A stretch of DNA of 64,000 nt from Agapetus fuscipes (taxonomy: Eukaryota > Arthropoda > Insecta > Trichoptera > Glossosomatidae): NCBI GenBank assembly GCA_951799405.1, contig OX637336.1, forward strand, positions 16,907,479-16,971,478. Reading direction: 5' to 3'. This document shows positions 33,271 through 43,462 of the stretch, piece by piece. The translations under genes were made by a program, and so were the position numbers. Below the pieces are notes generated by a model. That model was not told where the DNA came from, made no database searches, and was given only the letters and a program-made list of their open reading frames with translations. Position 1 is the first letter of the stretch. Every line of letters begins with the position of its first letter.

Positions 33271-33623
33271 TGTCGTTATTCATCCTTTTCATTTGTCTAT
33301 GTTTTTTTTCTTGTCAATTTTGTAACAGCGCCCTCTTGAAAATGACGTAAGCAAGTTGAAATTTTCTAGGTGAAATAAGTGCTCAACTTTTGAAAATATA
33401 ATTCTTGGGTTTTTTAAATTTAGATACTTTCTCATAATTGCGTTTTATTGTCATTTATTTGCATTTAAAATCACAAATATTGTAATGTTAACATCAGAAC
33501 ACTAATTTCGAAATTCATATTTTGAACTGATTTCAAAATATACTACCGGCTTTATAATTAGAATTATCGATTGACGTCCACCAGTAGAACAGGTAATTTA
33601 TTTCGCAGAGTACCCGCTTAATG

Positions 33624-33659
33624 CACCCAACCTGCATGCACCTACATGCAGGTTGGGTG
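33624..33659. repeat. Perfect 15-bp hairpin
   Basis: CACCCAACCTGCATG and CATGCAGGTTGGGTG pair perfectly across a 6-nt loop. It is isolated, with no adjoining element recognised. Confidence 0.7.
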
Positions 33660-33762
33660 TTTACATGCATGAGCATGGAAGGGGCCTAGTGCCATAGACC
33701 AACAAGTGACGAAAACAAAATTTATACATTTTTAATAATTAAATAATAAACATTAAAAGCTC

Positions 33763-33983
33763 CGGTCGATAATTCAAACCCCAAACCGGCAAGGTTTACT
33801 CAGCCTTCACAAGAAATGAGTACCAGCCCTCTCGGGAGCTGAGAAACGCCCACTTCGACCGAAGTGGTTGGCGTAAGGCCGGACCCCTTACCTGTAAAAG
33901 TAAATAGGTTCCATTCGCCACATGCGACTCCTTCGGGGATAACGCGGCAAGAAGTTAAACTATATGTGTAGCTTAGTTGCGTA
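33763..33983 (+). repeat. SINE-B with internal deletion
   Basis: The head is reduced to 'ctccggtcgataattcaaac'. Then come 'aaggtttactcagccttcac' and a complete 3' half ending 'tgtgtagcttagttgcgtat'. Confidence 0.85.
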
Positions 33984-34102
33984 TTTTTGCGATGCCTCAG
34001 TTGGTTGAATGCGAGGGTGACAAAAAAAATTTTCAATGAAAAAAAATGAAAAGCCCAAAAATTAAATTTATTTCGGGTGCTGTAAATTTGAAATCGAAAT
34101 TA

Positions 34103-34298
34103 GACCGGTCCGCAGCTTAGTAATTAGTGCGTCGGACTCGTAAATGGAAGAGCGTGGGTTCGAATGTAAAAAAAGGTCCATCCAGCCTTACAGCAACCGA
34201 GTCTTGCTTGAGAATTGGTGCTTCCTACAGCGACAAAGAAGCTTGCAGAGGGCTGTTGAGGTGTAATTCACACAAAAACAGCTCTCACCAAATAAATC
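34103..34298 (+). repeat. SINE-C, near full length
   Basis: 'gaccggtccgcagcttagta', 'gtgggttcgaatg', a deletion, then 'tccatccagccttacagcaa', 'gcgacaaagaagcttgcaga' and 'ctctcaccaaataaat'. Confidence 0.88.
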
Positions 34299-34314
34299 AT
34301 CCTTTTATTATTAT

Positions 34315-34606
34315 TGATACGAATGTTTTTTACTTGTGTGTGTGTCTGTGTCTCTAGATGTAGGTACTTCTATTTGTTCGATAGTGAATGAGTGCTTACT
34401 CGAATAATCTAAATAGACTGCTCTGACGTGTTCTCGCATGTGCCAGAGTAACTCTTATACACGTATATGAAGAGACCGAGTTGCTTTGCAGGGAGACTTG
34501 TATCTGAGCTGTCGAGCAATACAGTTAAAACCCACTTCTTATGGGAAGCGTTTCTTAAAATAATTTAACTGAAGTATGTATTAAATTGAACCCGTAAAAC
34601 ATAACA
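34315..34606 (+). mobile_element. LTR-E solo copy
   Basis: Starts TGATACGAATG with a GT-rich leader and ends AAACATAACA, so the termini match the TG...CA pattern of 56441-56768. The internal block 'gccagagtaactcttataca' is shared with the other copies. Flanks (TTAT/TTTT) do not give a perfect target duplication. No internal retroviral-type genes are present. Confidence 0.6.
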
Positions 34607-34940
34607 TTTTTCTTATTAGAAATAGCGTTTGTTTATATTTGCTACTGGCATATTCGTGCACTGCAGTAGTGTTGGACTGCATTGTAGAGGTGGCAGGATT
34701 CAGATACATGTAGACTAGGAAGTAAAACACAGCTTTACACTATAAATGGGAATATATACTATGAACTGAGTCTCTATATTTATGTATAGGGAAATCAAAA
34801 TATTTCCGTAAGAGCTGGTTAGACTCTAATTATTTCATTTTGATTATTCTATAAATCAAGTTTCGTAATATACCTATGTGTGAGTCGTAGGTTGCAATAT
34901 ATGTATGTGCTTTTTTCGAAGATGTTTTAAATATATGGAA

Positions 34941-35010
34941 GTCATGACAGATGATTTCCTATTTTATTACTTTAAGTCATGACAGATGATTTCCTAATTT
35001 ATTACTTTAA
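34941..35010. repeat. Two-copy 35-bp tandem duplication
   Basis: 'gtcatgacagatgatttcct' starts at 34941 and again at 34976, with one difference in the following T/A stretch. A recent local duplication. Confidence 0.85.
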
Positions 35011-35518
35011 GTAATGTAAAAACCGAATATATATATGAACCCTTAGTTAGAGAATTTCGTTGAGAATTTCTTAAGAGAACACTGAAAATATCGAACATAC
35101 GGTTCACTTAAATATCCGGTTATTCATTTCATTTCAGTAATTTTACAAATGTGTCTAACGACCGTAAATCTAATCTATATTTGATTAAATGATTTCCTGT
35201 TTACACATATTCGTCTCATTTTCAGGAAATAACCCGGATTCACGCTTTTGATTCTATACTACTTTCAATGCTTAGTTCGTGATAAAATAATTCGCTTTCA
35301 TCTGATTTCTAATTATACTCACATTCTATATTATCAAATATTTTTTTCATTTAACCGCGACACCATTTTTCATGTAAATCTGTGAGCTTTTGTAAGCTCT
35401 CAACGGCAACCCATTCGTCAATACCTAAAACGATAACCAACGTGTGTTTGAGTATTTTTACTTTAAACGTACCAAGAAAAAAACAAACATTTCATTTTAA
35501 TACATTTCTTACCCTATT

Positions 35519-35775
35519 CCTTGACTTATAGGTTAGTATGAGGCTGACCACCATTTCTGTAAAAAAATGGTTACTTTGCCAATGTCATTGCCGACCTTAG
35601 CAAGCTGAAGCCGATATTGGCGACCGAAGGTCGGCATTAGTTGCAGGGTTTATGTTTACTTGAGGTTTGGATGTACAAATGCAGAATGAGTAAGCGCGAA
35701 CTGACATTGTTTGTTATCATGCATTGAATATAAATTTTAATTGTTAATATATATTTGCAACTTAGATTATAGCTA
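35519..35775 (+). repeat. LINE-A 3' end
   Basis: 'ccttgacttataggttagta' to 'gcaacttagattatag'. The central block is rearranged: 'ggcgaccgaaggtcggc' is inserted where other copies have the 'cccctgtttcaggg' box. Confidence 0.8.
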
Positions 35776-35893
35776 GAACATCATTCATCCATTTCACCTG
35801 TGATCTCCCTGCTCCTGCATTAGGATATCCAGGATCCCCACTTAAATATTAAAATGATAACCACTTTCATTGAAACGTTTCGCTTCTTTACTT

Positions 35894-36186
35894 GTCGATA
35901 GCTCAGTTAGTAGAATGCTTGCATTCCATGCCGAGAGCTCGGGCTCGAATCCCAAGGAGGATATCAGAAATGATTTTCCGTTTCAAAACCCAAAATAAAA
36001 TACCGGCAAAGCTTACTCAGCCTTCACCAGAAATGAGAACCCTCACTTCAACTGAAAGTGGTTGGTGTGGCGTCGGCTCCGTTACCCGTTAAAATAAATA
36101 GGTCCCGAATCGCCACATGCGACCCCTACGTTTATTAATGTGTAGCTTAGTTGTTACACTACGTGTGTAGCTTAGTTGCGTTACGT
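35894..36186 (+). repeat. SINE-B, near full length
   Basis: Head 'gtcgatagctcagttagtag', B-box 'ggctcgaatccc', body, and a 3' end in which 'gtgtagcttagttg' is repeated twice. Confidence 0.88.
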
Positions 36187-36910
36187 TTACTCTTCCGGAT
36201 GTGCCCTAGGACTAGTGCAAGGCTTTGCGCCTGTTAGCTCGCAGCCCTTATAGCTCGCGTGCTGTGCGGGTTGCCTGCACTCCAGGCGCACCCCTACTGA
36301 GAACTGAGTACTCTACAGTCTATAGTCTACGCTAACCGGCTGCCTGTGCAAATGCAAATTGCGACGTGGTTTATGGCGAATCCGCTGGAAATATTGCCTC
36401 GAACAATTACTGGCGGCTGCTTAGGAACTGCAGCGTTGATATAATGGCTTAAATTGTACTAAAAAGAATGCAGAATGGCAAAAATATACGTATTACTAGT
36501 ATTTAGAGTTAAAGAACAAGAAATTCGCAACTAAAGCCCGATATTTTCAACGTGAGCATAGCGATTTCATGCTACTTACTTTTACTTTGCGTATGGCCGG
36601 TAAGCGCAACAATTTTCTAGGCCATTGGGCCGCGTCAGATGCGAAGATCCAAGCCCTCCATCCACCCAACTGCTCCTGGCGTGGCTTCTTGGAGGTCTTT
36701 CAAGCCAGAAGGGTGTTGGATTGTATACCTACTGAGTGAAAAGAACGTACTTATCCCAATCGTGCGGGTAATTCTTTTATCAGTTTTAAGTCACATATGC
36801 TAACATTGAAAATACATGGCCATAGAAACGGGAAATGTAGAATGCGAAAGTATACCAATTGTAAAAAGAGACGCAGCAGAGCGAGCATTCCAATCAGACG
36901 GAGGTAGGCA
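36187..36910 (+). other. Relatively GC-rich unique DNA with a 48-codon open frame
   Basis: The composition is higher in GC than the surroundings, without named repeats. An ATG at 36593 opens 48 codons to a stop at 36737-36739, beginning MAGKRNNFLGHWAASDAKIQ. I do not recognise it. There is no splice site or neighbour supporting a gene, so a decayed element fragment is as likely. Confidence 0.3.
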
Positions 36911-36919
36911 ATTTACGGT

Positions 36920-37178
36920 GCAATCTAAGTTGCAAAGATATATTGACTTTTAAGGCTCATATTTAATATATGACTAGTAGGCATATATTTGTTCACACTA
37001 ACGCATGATACGTGTGTAGGTACTTACAAATTAAAATCGAAAACTCAAATGAACAATGCACATAAACCCTGCAACCTTTGCGGACCTTCCCTGAAACAGG
37101 GGTGACATTGATAGTGAACTTTTTTAACAGTAGGTACGGGTGGTCAGCCAATCCCAATACCAATCTATAAGTCAAGGT
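36920..37178 (-). repeat. LINE-A 3' end
   Basis: 'caatctaagttgcaaagata', 'cctgaaacaggggtgacatt', 'ctataagtcaagg'. Diverged in the middle. Confidence 0.8.
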
Positions 37179-37256
37179 ATCAATACATCAAAATTAAAAT
37201 TATTGTCTCAGGTGGAGGATTTTTTTCAACATGCGATAATATGTATAATTTTATAT

Positions 37257-37345
37257 AACTACTAGCAGACCAAACCGCGCTCTCGCACGGTTGGCTGCTA
37301 GGCCCTCCGGGCAGTTTTTAGTCTGGCTTCGCCATACCTTTTTGC
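37257..37345. repeat. Unclassified element terminus
   Basis: 'tactagcagaccaaaccgcg' to 'tctggcttcgccataccttt' is markedly GC-rich against AT-rich flanks, with internal complementarity. It has the look of a transposable-element end. The class was not assigned. Confidence 0.35.
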
Positions 37346-38229
37346 CCATATGTTCTTTATTTCATTGAATGCTTTAAGATATAATTGAATAAATTTTGTG
37401 ATAAAAAAGTAATTGAATTCTTTTCATGTTCCGAATATCTTGAATCCACGAAAGACAAATTTAAGTTAAATATGTACAGTATGCATAGAACTACATCACA
37501 GTCACATTTTTTTCAGTTTCAATGTCAGAAGAATGTAATACATAAGTTGGTTCATGTTACTAATTAAAAAAGTCAGGGTAGTAATAATATTTAATATTTT
37601 TAAAAGATCCATGAGAACTGACCAACGACAACAAAAAAAGTGGACAGTTTTATGGTAGAATCCCAGGCCTGATCGTGCTACTTCCTATTGTTGTGCAGGT
37701 GCTGAAGTCTTTATCCTGCTTTTTATTTCTGCTTATTATTTTTCTGGTGATGGTGTATCATGCTTGCTTGACACGTTCATTATCATTGAAGTGTATAGTT
37801 TGTTTTTTCTGCTCTTTGTCGTTTTGCTGGTAATAGTATCTTAAGCGTACCTGTGTTACTTTCAATTGTCTTACAGTGGCATGAAACATGACTGCATTTG
37901 CTATATGGCATTGTTTTGTTGGTACTGGTGCTTTTGTTTTTAGATTGTTCAAGCAGCTAAAATTGACATGAAATGTCATCAGGCTGCTCGTGCTGCTCTG
38001 AATTATCTTTTGCCATCTTAAAACTGCTTGTTATACTTTTTACGATATTTTAGTGTCTGATACTGCTTGGTACCTGAAGATACCTTAAAATGCCTAAACT
38101 CACAATCTACAAAAAATCTAAGTATGGGAAAACGTTCGACCCATCGACAGAACTCTGAGAATAAAATGACTTTTTAAAATTAAAAAAATAATCTTTTTAA
38201 CTTTTTTTATTTTTATATATAAGACACTT

Positions 38230-39060
38230 TGTATGAAATTTTACTTTTTTAATATTTGTTCAAAAAAATTTGCCGCAGAAAAAAAGTTTCTTCCAACATT
38301 TATGGGATTTACAAAAATGCATTTTAAATTCGAGTATCAGGCTTATACATTCAAAATGGCCGCCTGCAGATTAATATATTTTTTTAGTTGGTATCGCGGG
38401 TATGCAAAATTTATACTCGGCGTGATTGTTCTATTACATATCTTTACACTTTGCAAAATTAAAATTGTAAATGTAGCATCCAAATAGGTGATTTTTTTAC
38501 TTATAAATTTGACTTTTTTGTGAAAATCAGGTTTTTCCAAATTTTGTTCGAAAAAATTTGTCTTTGAAAAAAGTTTTCTTTCAAAAAATGTTGACATAAG
38601 CAAAACCATATTGAACATTGAGGAAAAACCTTCAGACTTTTAAAATGAACGCCAGGAGAATGTTAAATATTGAAGAAACCAAAAAAAATGTAAAGCAGCT
38701 ACTCTTAATCCTTCATGTATTTTGTTGTATTTTTTAAAATATGTAAGTCTGTTCATGTTAAGGTGGCATGTTCAATTTCATTGTTCCAACTTAATGCATG
38801 CGCCTGTTGTGCCAACTGAAAGATATTGTTTTGTATTTTTTTCTATGTAGGTATTTACAAACTTTGTTTGAAGAATTTACTTTTTGCGAAAAAGTTTCTT
38901 CCAAAAGTTGTTAAAATTACTAAGAGACATGACTGTTTCGAACATCAAGCCTGTAAATTCAAAATGGCCGCCAGTGGCAAGATTTTAATTTTCAGTCTGT
39001 ATCGCAGGTATACGAAATATGCACGTGACGTCATCCGGACCCTGACAGTTGTTTAAGTTT
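38230..39060 (+). repeat. Three diverged copies of a ~280-bp unit
   Basis: The unit contains 'ttgttcraaaaaatttg', 'aaaaagtttcttccaa' and 'attcaaaatggccgcc'. It appears at 38250-38480, 38510-38660 (weakest) and 38850-39060. The paired positions in each copy suggest an old tandem array or repeated insertion of one element. No gene. Confidence 0.6.
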
Positions 39061-39118
39061 GAGCATTTTATGGGGGTATGCAAAATAACAGCATCGTGCT
39101 GCGAACGGTCTGGGCGCC

Positions 39119-39368
39119 TATAGTGGTACAAATATACAAACAAACGGACAAACAAACGGACAAACAAACAAACACCAAAAATTCTGGATATGAGGTTAAG
39201 TCCAGTCCGTCAATAGAAACACTTGTTGGAAAAACATTTTTACTATAGTGGTACAAATATACAAACAAACGGACAAACAAACGGACAAACAAACAAACAC
39301 CAAAAATTCTGGATATGAGGTTAAGTCCAGTCCGTCAATAGAAACACTTGTTGGAAAAACATTATTGC
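39119..39368. repeat. Two-copy tandem duplication, 125-bp period
   Basis: 'tatagtggtacaaatatac', (AAACGGACAAAC)n and 'ggttaagtccagtccgtcaa' repeat exactly with a 125-bp offset. The copies are almost identical, so the duplication is recent or an assembly artefact. Confidence 0.85.
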
Positions 39369-39875
39369 AAATTCAAAAAAAAACATACGCAAATACCCTC
39401 TCCTTTTTTATATATAAGATGAAAAAGGCCGATTTTCGTATTATTTGTGTGTTGCTTATCAGCAGCGAGTGTGTCTTGAAGAAGAATAAAAGATGTTCTT
39501 CTAAAAATATATTTTGCAGTACCTACTTGTCGCTGTTTTACGATATTTAAAATCTGTTGTGAAGTATCGCCTTTAAACATACTCAATTTTTCAGTCCATT
39601 TTGCTTAAATTTGAAATGGCAACTCGGTTGTAAGCCCATCTTGTGAATTGTATCGTAATTGTATTTCTTGTTATATTCACGTTCAATTTGTCAAAATGAA
39701 TATCCCAACAACCATATCATTGTAGGTGCCTACATAGGGATTCAGGTTGACATATTCCTGAAGGGAGGACCCAAAAATATACGTTTGACATCTAACATTA
39801 AATTGTCACGAATGTATGAGTTGATATCTGTGAATGATTACTTGTGATTTTGTGTCTGTGTATGTCTACTTATAC

Positions 39876-39967
39876 TGTAACTGTAACTTTGTCGCCATTC
39901 CGCTAGGGGTGGCCAGAGCCTCTGCAGAGTTGCCTCCATTTTTTCCTATCCTGACATACATGATTGT
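39876..39967 (-). repeat. LINE-D 3' end nested in LTR-E
   Basis: 'actgtaactgtaactttgtc', 'gtggccagagcctctgcaga' and 'ttttcctatcctgacatac' match the 3' end of the copies at 6770-7195 and 62645-63118. Confidence 0.75.
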
Positions 39968-40098
39968 GTGTTTTTAATTACTTGTGTATGTGTGTCTAGA
40001 CGTAAGTATTTGTATGGTTGTATCTACTCGTGTTTGCTCGAAGCTTCTGCTCTCGACGATTCTGGCATAGTCTGGTGTATACTAGAATATGCTTTAGT

Positions 40099-41722
40099 AT
40101 CTAATCTAATCTAATCTAATCTAAGCTGCAAAGATATATATCATTTAAGTTTTATATTAAATGCATTCCCACAAGCAGTTATGTATAATTTCGCGCTAAC
40201 ACATGCCGCATGTGGACCTACAATATAAAAACCCAATCTCAAATGAACATAAGCCTTGCAACTCTTGCCGTCCTTCCCTGAAACAGAGGTGACATTGACA
40301 AAGTGAACCAATTTTTACATTATGGGTGGTCAGCCGCATAACAACCTATAAGTCAAGGAACATACATGACAAATTATATTTTTTAAAAACAATAAATCAC
40401 AATATATACATGGACATAAAAACTAAATCATAAAACCAATTTTACTTTAACAAAGCTCAGCCGCCAACATCACAGATCAACCGCCATTTCTTTCTATCCT
40501 TACATACTTCTTTCATTTCCTCCAGAGTCATAACCTTCTTCATACAAGCTCTTCTTTTATTATGACTCTGGATATTCCATTCATTCGCAATTTCGGATAT
40601 TTGGTCCATCCATACCTTTCTCGGTCTTCCTCTACCACGACATCCATCTATTCTACCAACATATACTTTCTTCGTCAGTCTTTCCTCATTCATTCTCTCC
40701 ATATGCCCAAACCATCTTAACAAACTTCTTTTAATCTTCACTTTCACACTTTCTCTTGCACCACATTCTTCTCTTACAAAATCATTCCTCACCCTGTCAC
40801 TCCGTTTTTTCCCAATCATACTTCTTAGAAAGCCCATTTCAACAGTATGGACTTTACTAATTTCACTTTCATTCACCGTCCAGGCCTCGCTTCCATACAT
40901 CAAGGTGGGTAAAAGTATGCCACTGCGTACCGCCAATCGAGCATTTTTTGATATGTTTTGATTTTTGGCGATACAAGTTGTGGCACCCAGTACACACCTG
41001 CCCTTCATTACTCTTCTTTCAAATTCACCGGTCATTCTTCCATCTTTTTCAAACTTACTTCCCAGGTATACAAACTCATTTACGACATCAACATTCATTC
41101 CATTAATTTTAAATTCATAATTCATACTTTCATCATCTCTTTCAAAAATCAATACTTTCGTCTTACTTGCATTTAACTTCAGATGGTTACCTAACAAAGC
41201 TTCATTCAATCTAGAGAGCATTGTTTGCAATTCTACTGCTGAATCAGATACAAGAACTGCATCATCTGCATACAGTAGAACACTCACTTTGCTCTCTCCT
41301 ATCATCAATCCACAATCATCAAGTCTAGCATCTCTGACACACTTGTCCATGACTATGTTAAATAGCCATGGACTCATCACACATCCTTGCCTCACACCCT
41401 TATAAACTTCAAACCACTCGCTATACTCACCATCAATACGAACACATGCCTTACTATTTTCATAGTTGGCATGCACCGCACCTAGGAGAGCCCCATTCAC
41501 TCCGTATGCTTTCAAAACATCCCATAACATACCTCTGTCTACTGAGTCAAAAGCCTTTTCCAGATCTACAAAGGCCGTGAACAGCTTCCGCCTCACCGAC
41601 AATTGTTTTTCAACAAGTTGTCGTAGAGTAAAAATCTGATCAACACAGCCTCTACCGGCCATAAAGCCGGACTGTATATCGGAAATCCTTTCACTAGTAG
41701 TCAGAATCACATTTTTTATAAT
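40099..41722 (-). mobile_element. LINE-A, best copy (5'-truncated)
   Basis: A single insertion of about 1.6 kb. CTTTAGT occurs at both borders (40092-40098 and 41723-41729), consistent with a 7-bp target duplication. Reading on the minus strand: reverse transcriptase frame, stop, a short 3' UTR (40371-40456), then the ~270-bp 3' terminal sequence found alone all over the window, and an (AGATT)n tail. The microsatellite tail and lack of poly(A) fit RTE/CR1-type LINEs. The 5' half of the element (endonuclease and upstream RT) is missing. Confidence 0.85.
40457..41722 (-). pseudogene. LINE-A reverse transcriptase, N-terminally truncated but open
   Basis: An open frame of about 420 codons from the insertion border to the stop at 40457. 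RT palm motifs are visible: GFMAGRGCVDQIFTLRQL, then FVDLEKAFDSVDR (catalytic Asp region), VRQGCVMSPWLFNIVMDK, and YADDAVLVSDSA (YADD catalytic pair). They are followed by the thumb and the C-terminal RWFGHMERM...GRGRPRKVWMDQI block typical of RTE/CR1-like non-LTR elements. The N-terminal endonuclease and first RT motifs are absent because of 5' truncation, and no initiating Met belongs to the original protein. The absence of stops implies a fairly recent insertion. It would have copied element RNA at a nicked target; this copy cannot do so alone. Confidence 0.9.
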
Positions 41723-41974
41723 CTTTAGTCACCTACAAATACGGATTGCAGGGCTTTGAAGGGCATCAGTACCCGATATATACTCGCGCCGTGAAACAAG
41801 AAGTACAAAAGTTTGAAATGCGAACCAAATAAGAGCTAATTTGTATAATAAATGAAACGTGATCATATATTTCTTGAATACAAGTCCTATCATCATTTGA
41901 TTTTGATGAATATCGACAAAATATTTCGTTAGTTTCTTGTACTTTCAACGTCGATGCACTGGCTGGAGGCAAAT

Positions 41975-42310
41975 CTATAATCTAAGTTGCAAAGATGCAT
42001 TAACATTTACAATTCATATGAAATGCATGCCCACAAACAGACACATATAATTGAATGATGTTTTTTAGAAAAAACTAATTTTTGATTAAAAACATTGTTT
42101 TATTTTCACACACAATATTGATTTTATTTGAATTATAATTAACGAACGTTTTCGACCTATATGGTCATCTTCAGGTAGGATTACAATAATCAAATGTAAG
42201 TTCGCGCCTGTAACACATATGTAAGTTAGCGCCTACAAATGCTGCGTGTGTAGGTACTCGTACCTACTAACAAAATAAAATCAAAACCTTAAATGAGCAT
42301 GAGTACTTTG
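41975..42310 (-). repeat. LINE-A fragment split by a G1 foldback
   Basis: LINE-A antisense sequence runs 41975-42055 ('aatctaagttgcaaagatgc', 'gcccacaaacagacacat'). It is interrupted and resumes at 42190-42310 ('gtaagttcgcgcctg', 'aaatgctgcgtgtgtagg'). Confidence 0.7.
42056..42189 (-). ncRNA. G1 foldback with hammerhead-like motif, nested in LINE-A
   Basis: On the minus strand CTGAAGA (42168-42174), T, GACC-ATAT-GGTC, GAAA, AACGTT-type stem and C give an orderly hammerhead-like fold ending near 42144. The downstream 'gaaaataaaacaatg' block matches the other G1 copies. Stem I supports only two or three pairs. Confidence 0.55.
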
Positions 42311-42431
42311 CTGATCTTATACGAGAATATCTTTCAGTCTGTATATATTTTGGACTGTCCTCGTACCTTGAATAATCAACCTGGTTTCCCCTCAATTTCC
42401 CTGGGAGCCCCCCACTCCCTATCCTCTAGTG

Positions 42432-42758
42432 CAGTGATTCCCAAACTATGGTACGCGTACCACTGGTGGTACGCGACGCTTCTTAAGGTGGTACGCAAGC
42501 AGCTATGGCCATATGACTTTTTATGGCCATGACTGTATATTTCCTCTTGTCTCGAACATGCAGCACGATTTTTCGCGATGAGAGTATCGTATTTTTTTCT
42601 TTGATTAATAAATAAACATAATGTTGTGATCAACGGTTGTTGCAGTCTTTGTTATTTGACCATTGTGAACGATTTTTTTAACTGTTACATTTCAGTGGTA
42701 CGCCACTGATTTACAATTTCGTGAGTGGTACGCGAAATTAAAAGTTTGGGAACCACTG
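42432..42758. mobile_element. Non-autonomous hAT element with 8-bp TSD
   Basis: Terminal inverted repeats CAGTGATTCCCAAACT and AGTTTGGGAACCACTG (one mismatch) are flanked by a perfect 8-bp duplication CTCTAGTG (42424-42431 and 42759-42766). 327 bp, no transposase. The subterminal 'gtggtacgcg' motif is repeated. An 8-bp TSD and CAG...CTG-type ends define hAT. Confidence 0.92.
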
Positions 42759-42782
42759 CTCTAGTGCAGTGTTCCGCAAAGC

Positions 42783-43027
42783 GTGTGCCGCGGCACACTG
42801 GTGTACCGTGGTCATCAGTTGGTGTGCCGCGGCACACTGGTGTACCGTGGTCATCAGTTGGTGTGCCGCGGCACACTGGTGTACCGTGGTCATCAGTTGG
42901 TGTGCCGCGGCACACTGGTGTACCGTGGTCATCAGTTGGTGTGCCGCGGCACACTGGTGTACCGTGGTCATCAGTTGGTGTGCCGCGGCACACTGGTGTA
43001 CCGTGGTCATCAGTTGGTGTGCCGCGG
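42783..43027. repeat. 39-bp tandem array, six units
   Basis: Units start at 42783 and every 39 bp to 43017. Each contains the palindrome GTGTGCCGCGGCACAC plus 'tggtgtaccgtggtcatcag'. It is an amplification of the hAT subterminal repeat. As 39 is divisible by 3 and the unit lacks stops, several frames on both strands stay open and mimic proteins of 90-200 residues. Confidence 0.93.
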
Positions 43028-43074
43028 AAAAAAGTCAAGGTTTTGTTAGCAGGAAAAACTGTTATTTTCCTGAG

Positions 43075-43462
43075 TGTGACTTGCAACATATGGACTGGTT
43101 ACGAAATCCATTCTCGGGTAACATTTCTCTTGGACACTTACCGATAAACGAGCAGGAAGAATTCATGGAGTTAAAAACTGATCGGACATTAAAACTAAAA
43201 TTTTCCAAAGTAGAGGTAGCACATTTTTGGCTGCATATAAAAAATGAGTATCCACTGCTTTCAAAGCGTACTGTTGCAATTCTATTACCATTTGCCACAA
43301 CTTACTTATGCGAATTGGGATTTTCAACTCTCATTACTATTAAATCGAAAAAAAAGAGAGCGCCTGAGGACGATCAGTGAAGAGATGAGAGCAGCCTTAT
43401 CAACGATTGCTCCAAATGTTGATCGCCTGTGCTCAGTTAAACAGGCTCACATTTCTCACTAA
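43075..43462 (+). pseudogene. hAT transposase C-terminus (ZBED/SCAND3-like), frameshifted
   Basis: The first frame reads DWLRNPFS... then NEQEEFMELKTDRTLKLKFS, HFWLHIKNEYPLLSKR, and LLPFATTYLCELGFSTL up to an A-run near 43350. A +1/-1 shift there continues as RLRTISEEMRAAL and NVDRLCSVKQAHISH before the stop at 43460-43462. This is the hATC dimerisation region of the hAT transposase group that also gave rise to ZBED5/FAM200/SCAND3-type host genes. The N-terminal zinc finger and catalytic core are missing. Non-functional. Confidence 0.85.

Larger units (their letters stand above)
39838..41860 (+). mobile_element. LTR-E copy split by two LINE insertions
   Basis: LTR-E sequence is seen at 39838-39875, 39968-40098 ('gattctggcatagtctggtg') and again from 41723 ('caaatacggattgcaggg'). 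Compared with the uninterrupted antisense copy at 50786-51121, the middle is continuous there. LINE-D lies in the first gap and LINE-A in the second. Confidence 0.7.

Noticed and set aside
38090..38145. CTGAAGATACC...GGGAAAACGTTCG, possible hammerhead
   Set aside because: The boxes are present but separated by about 60 nt and the intervening sequence does not form a stem II next to them.
42685..43147. Open frames of 88-140 codons on both strands over the 39-bp array
   Set aside because: Four or more frames are open at once because the unit is 13 codons without stops. Only the downstream part (43075-43462) resembles a protein.
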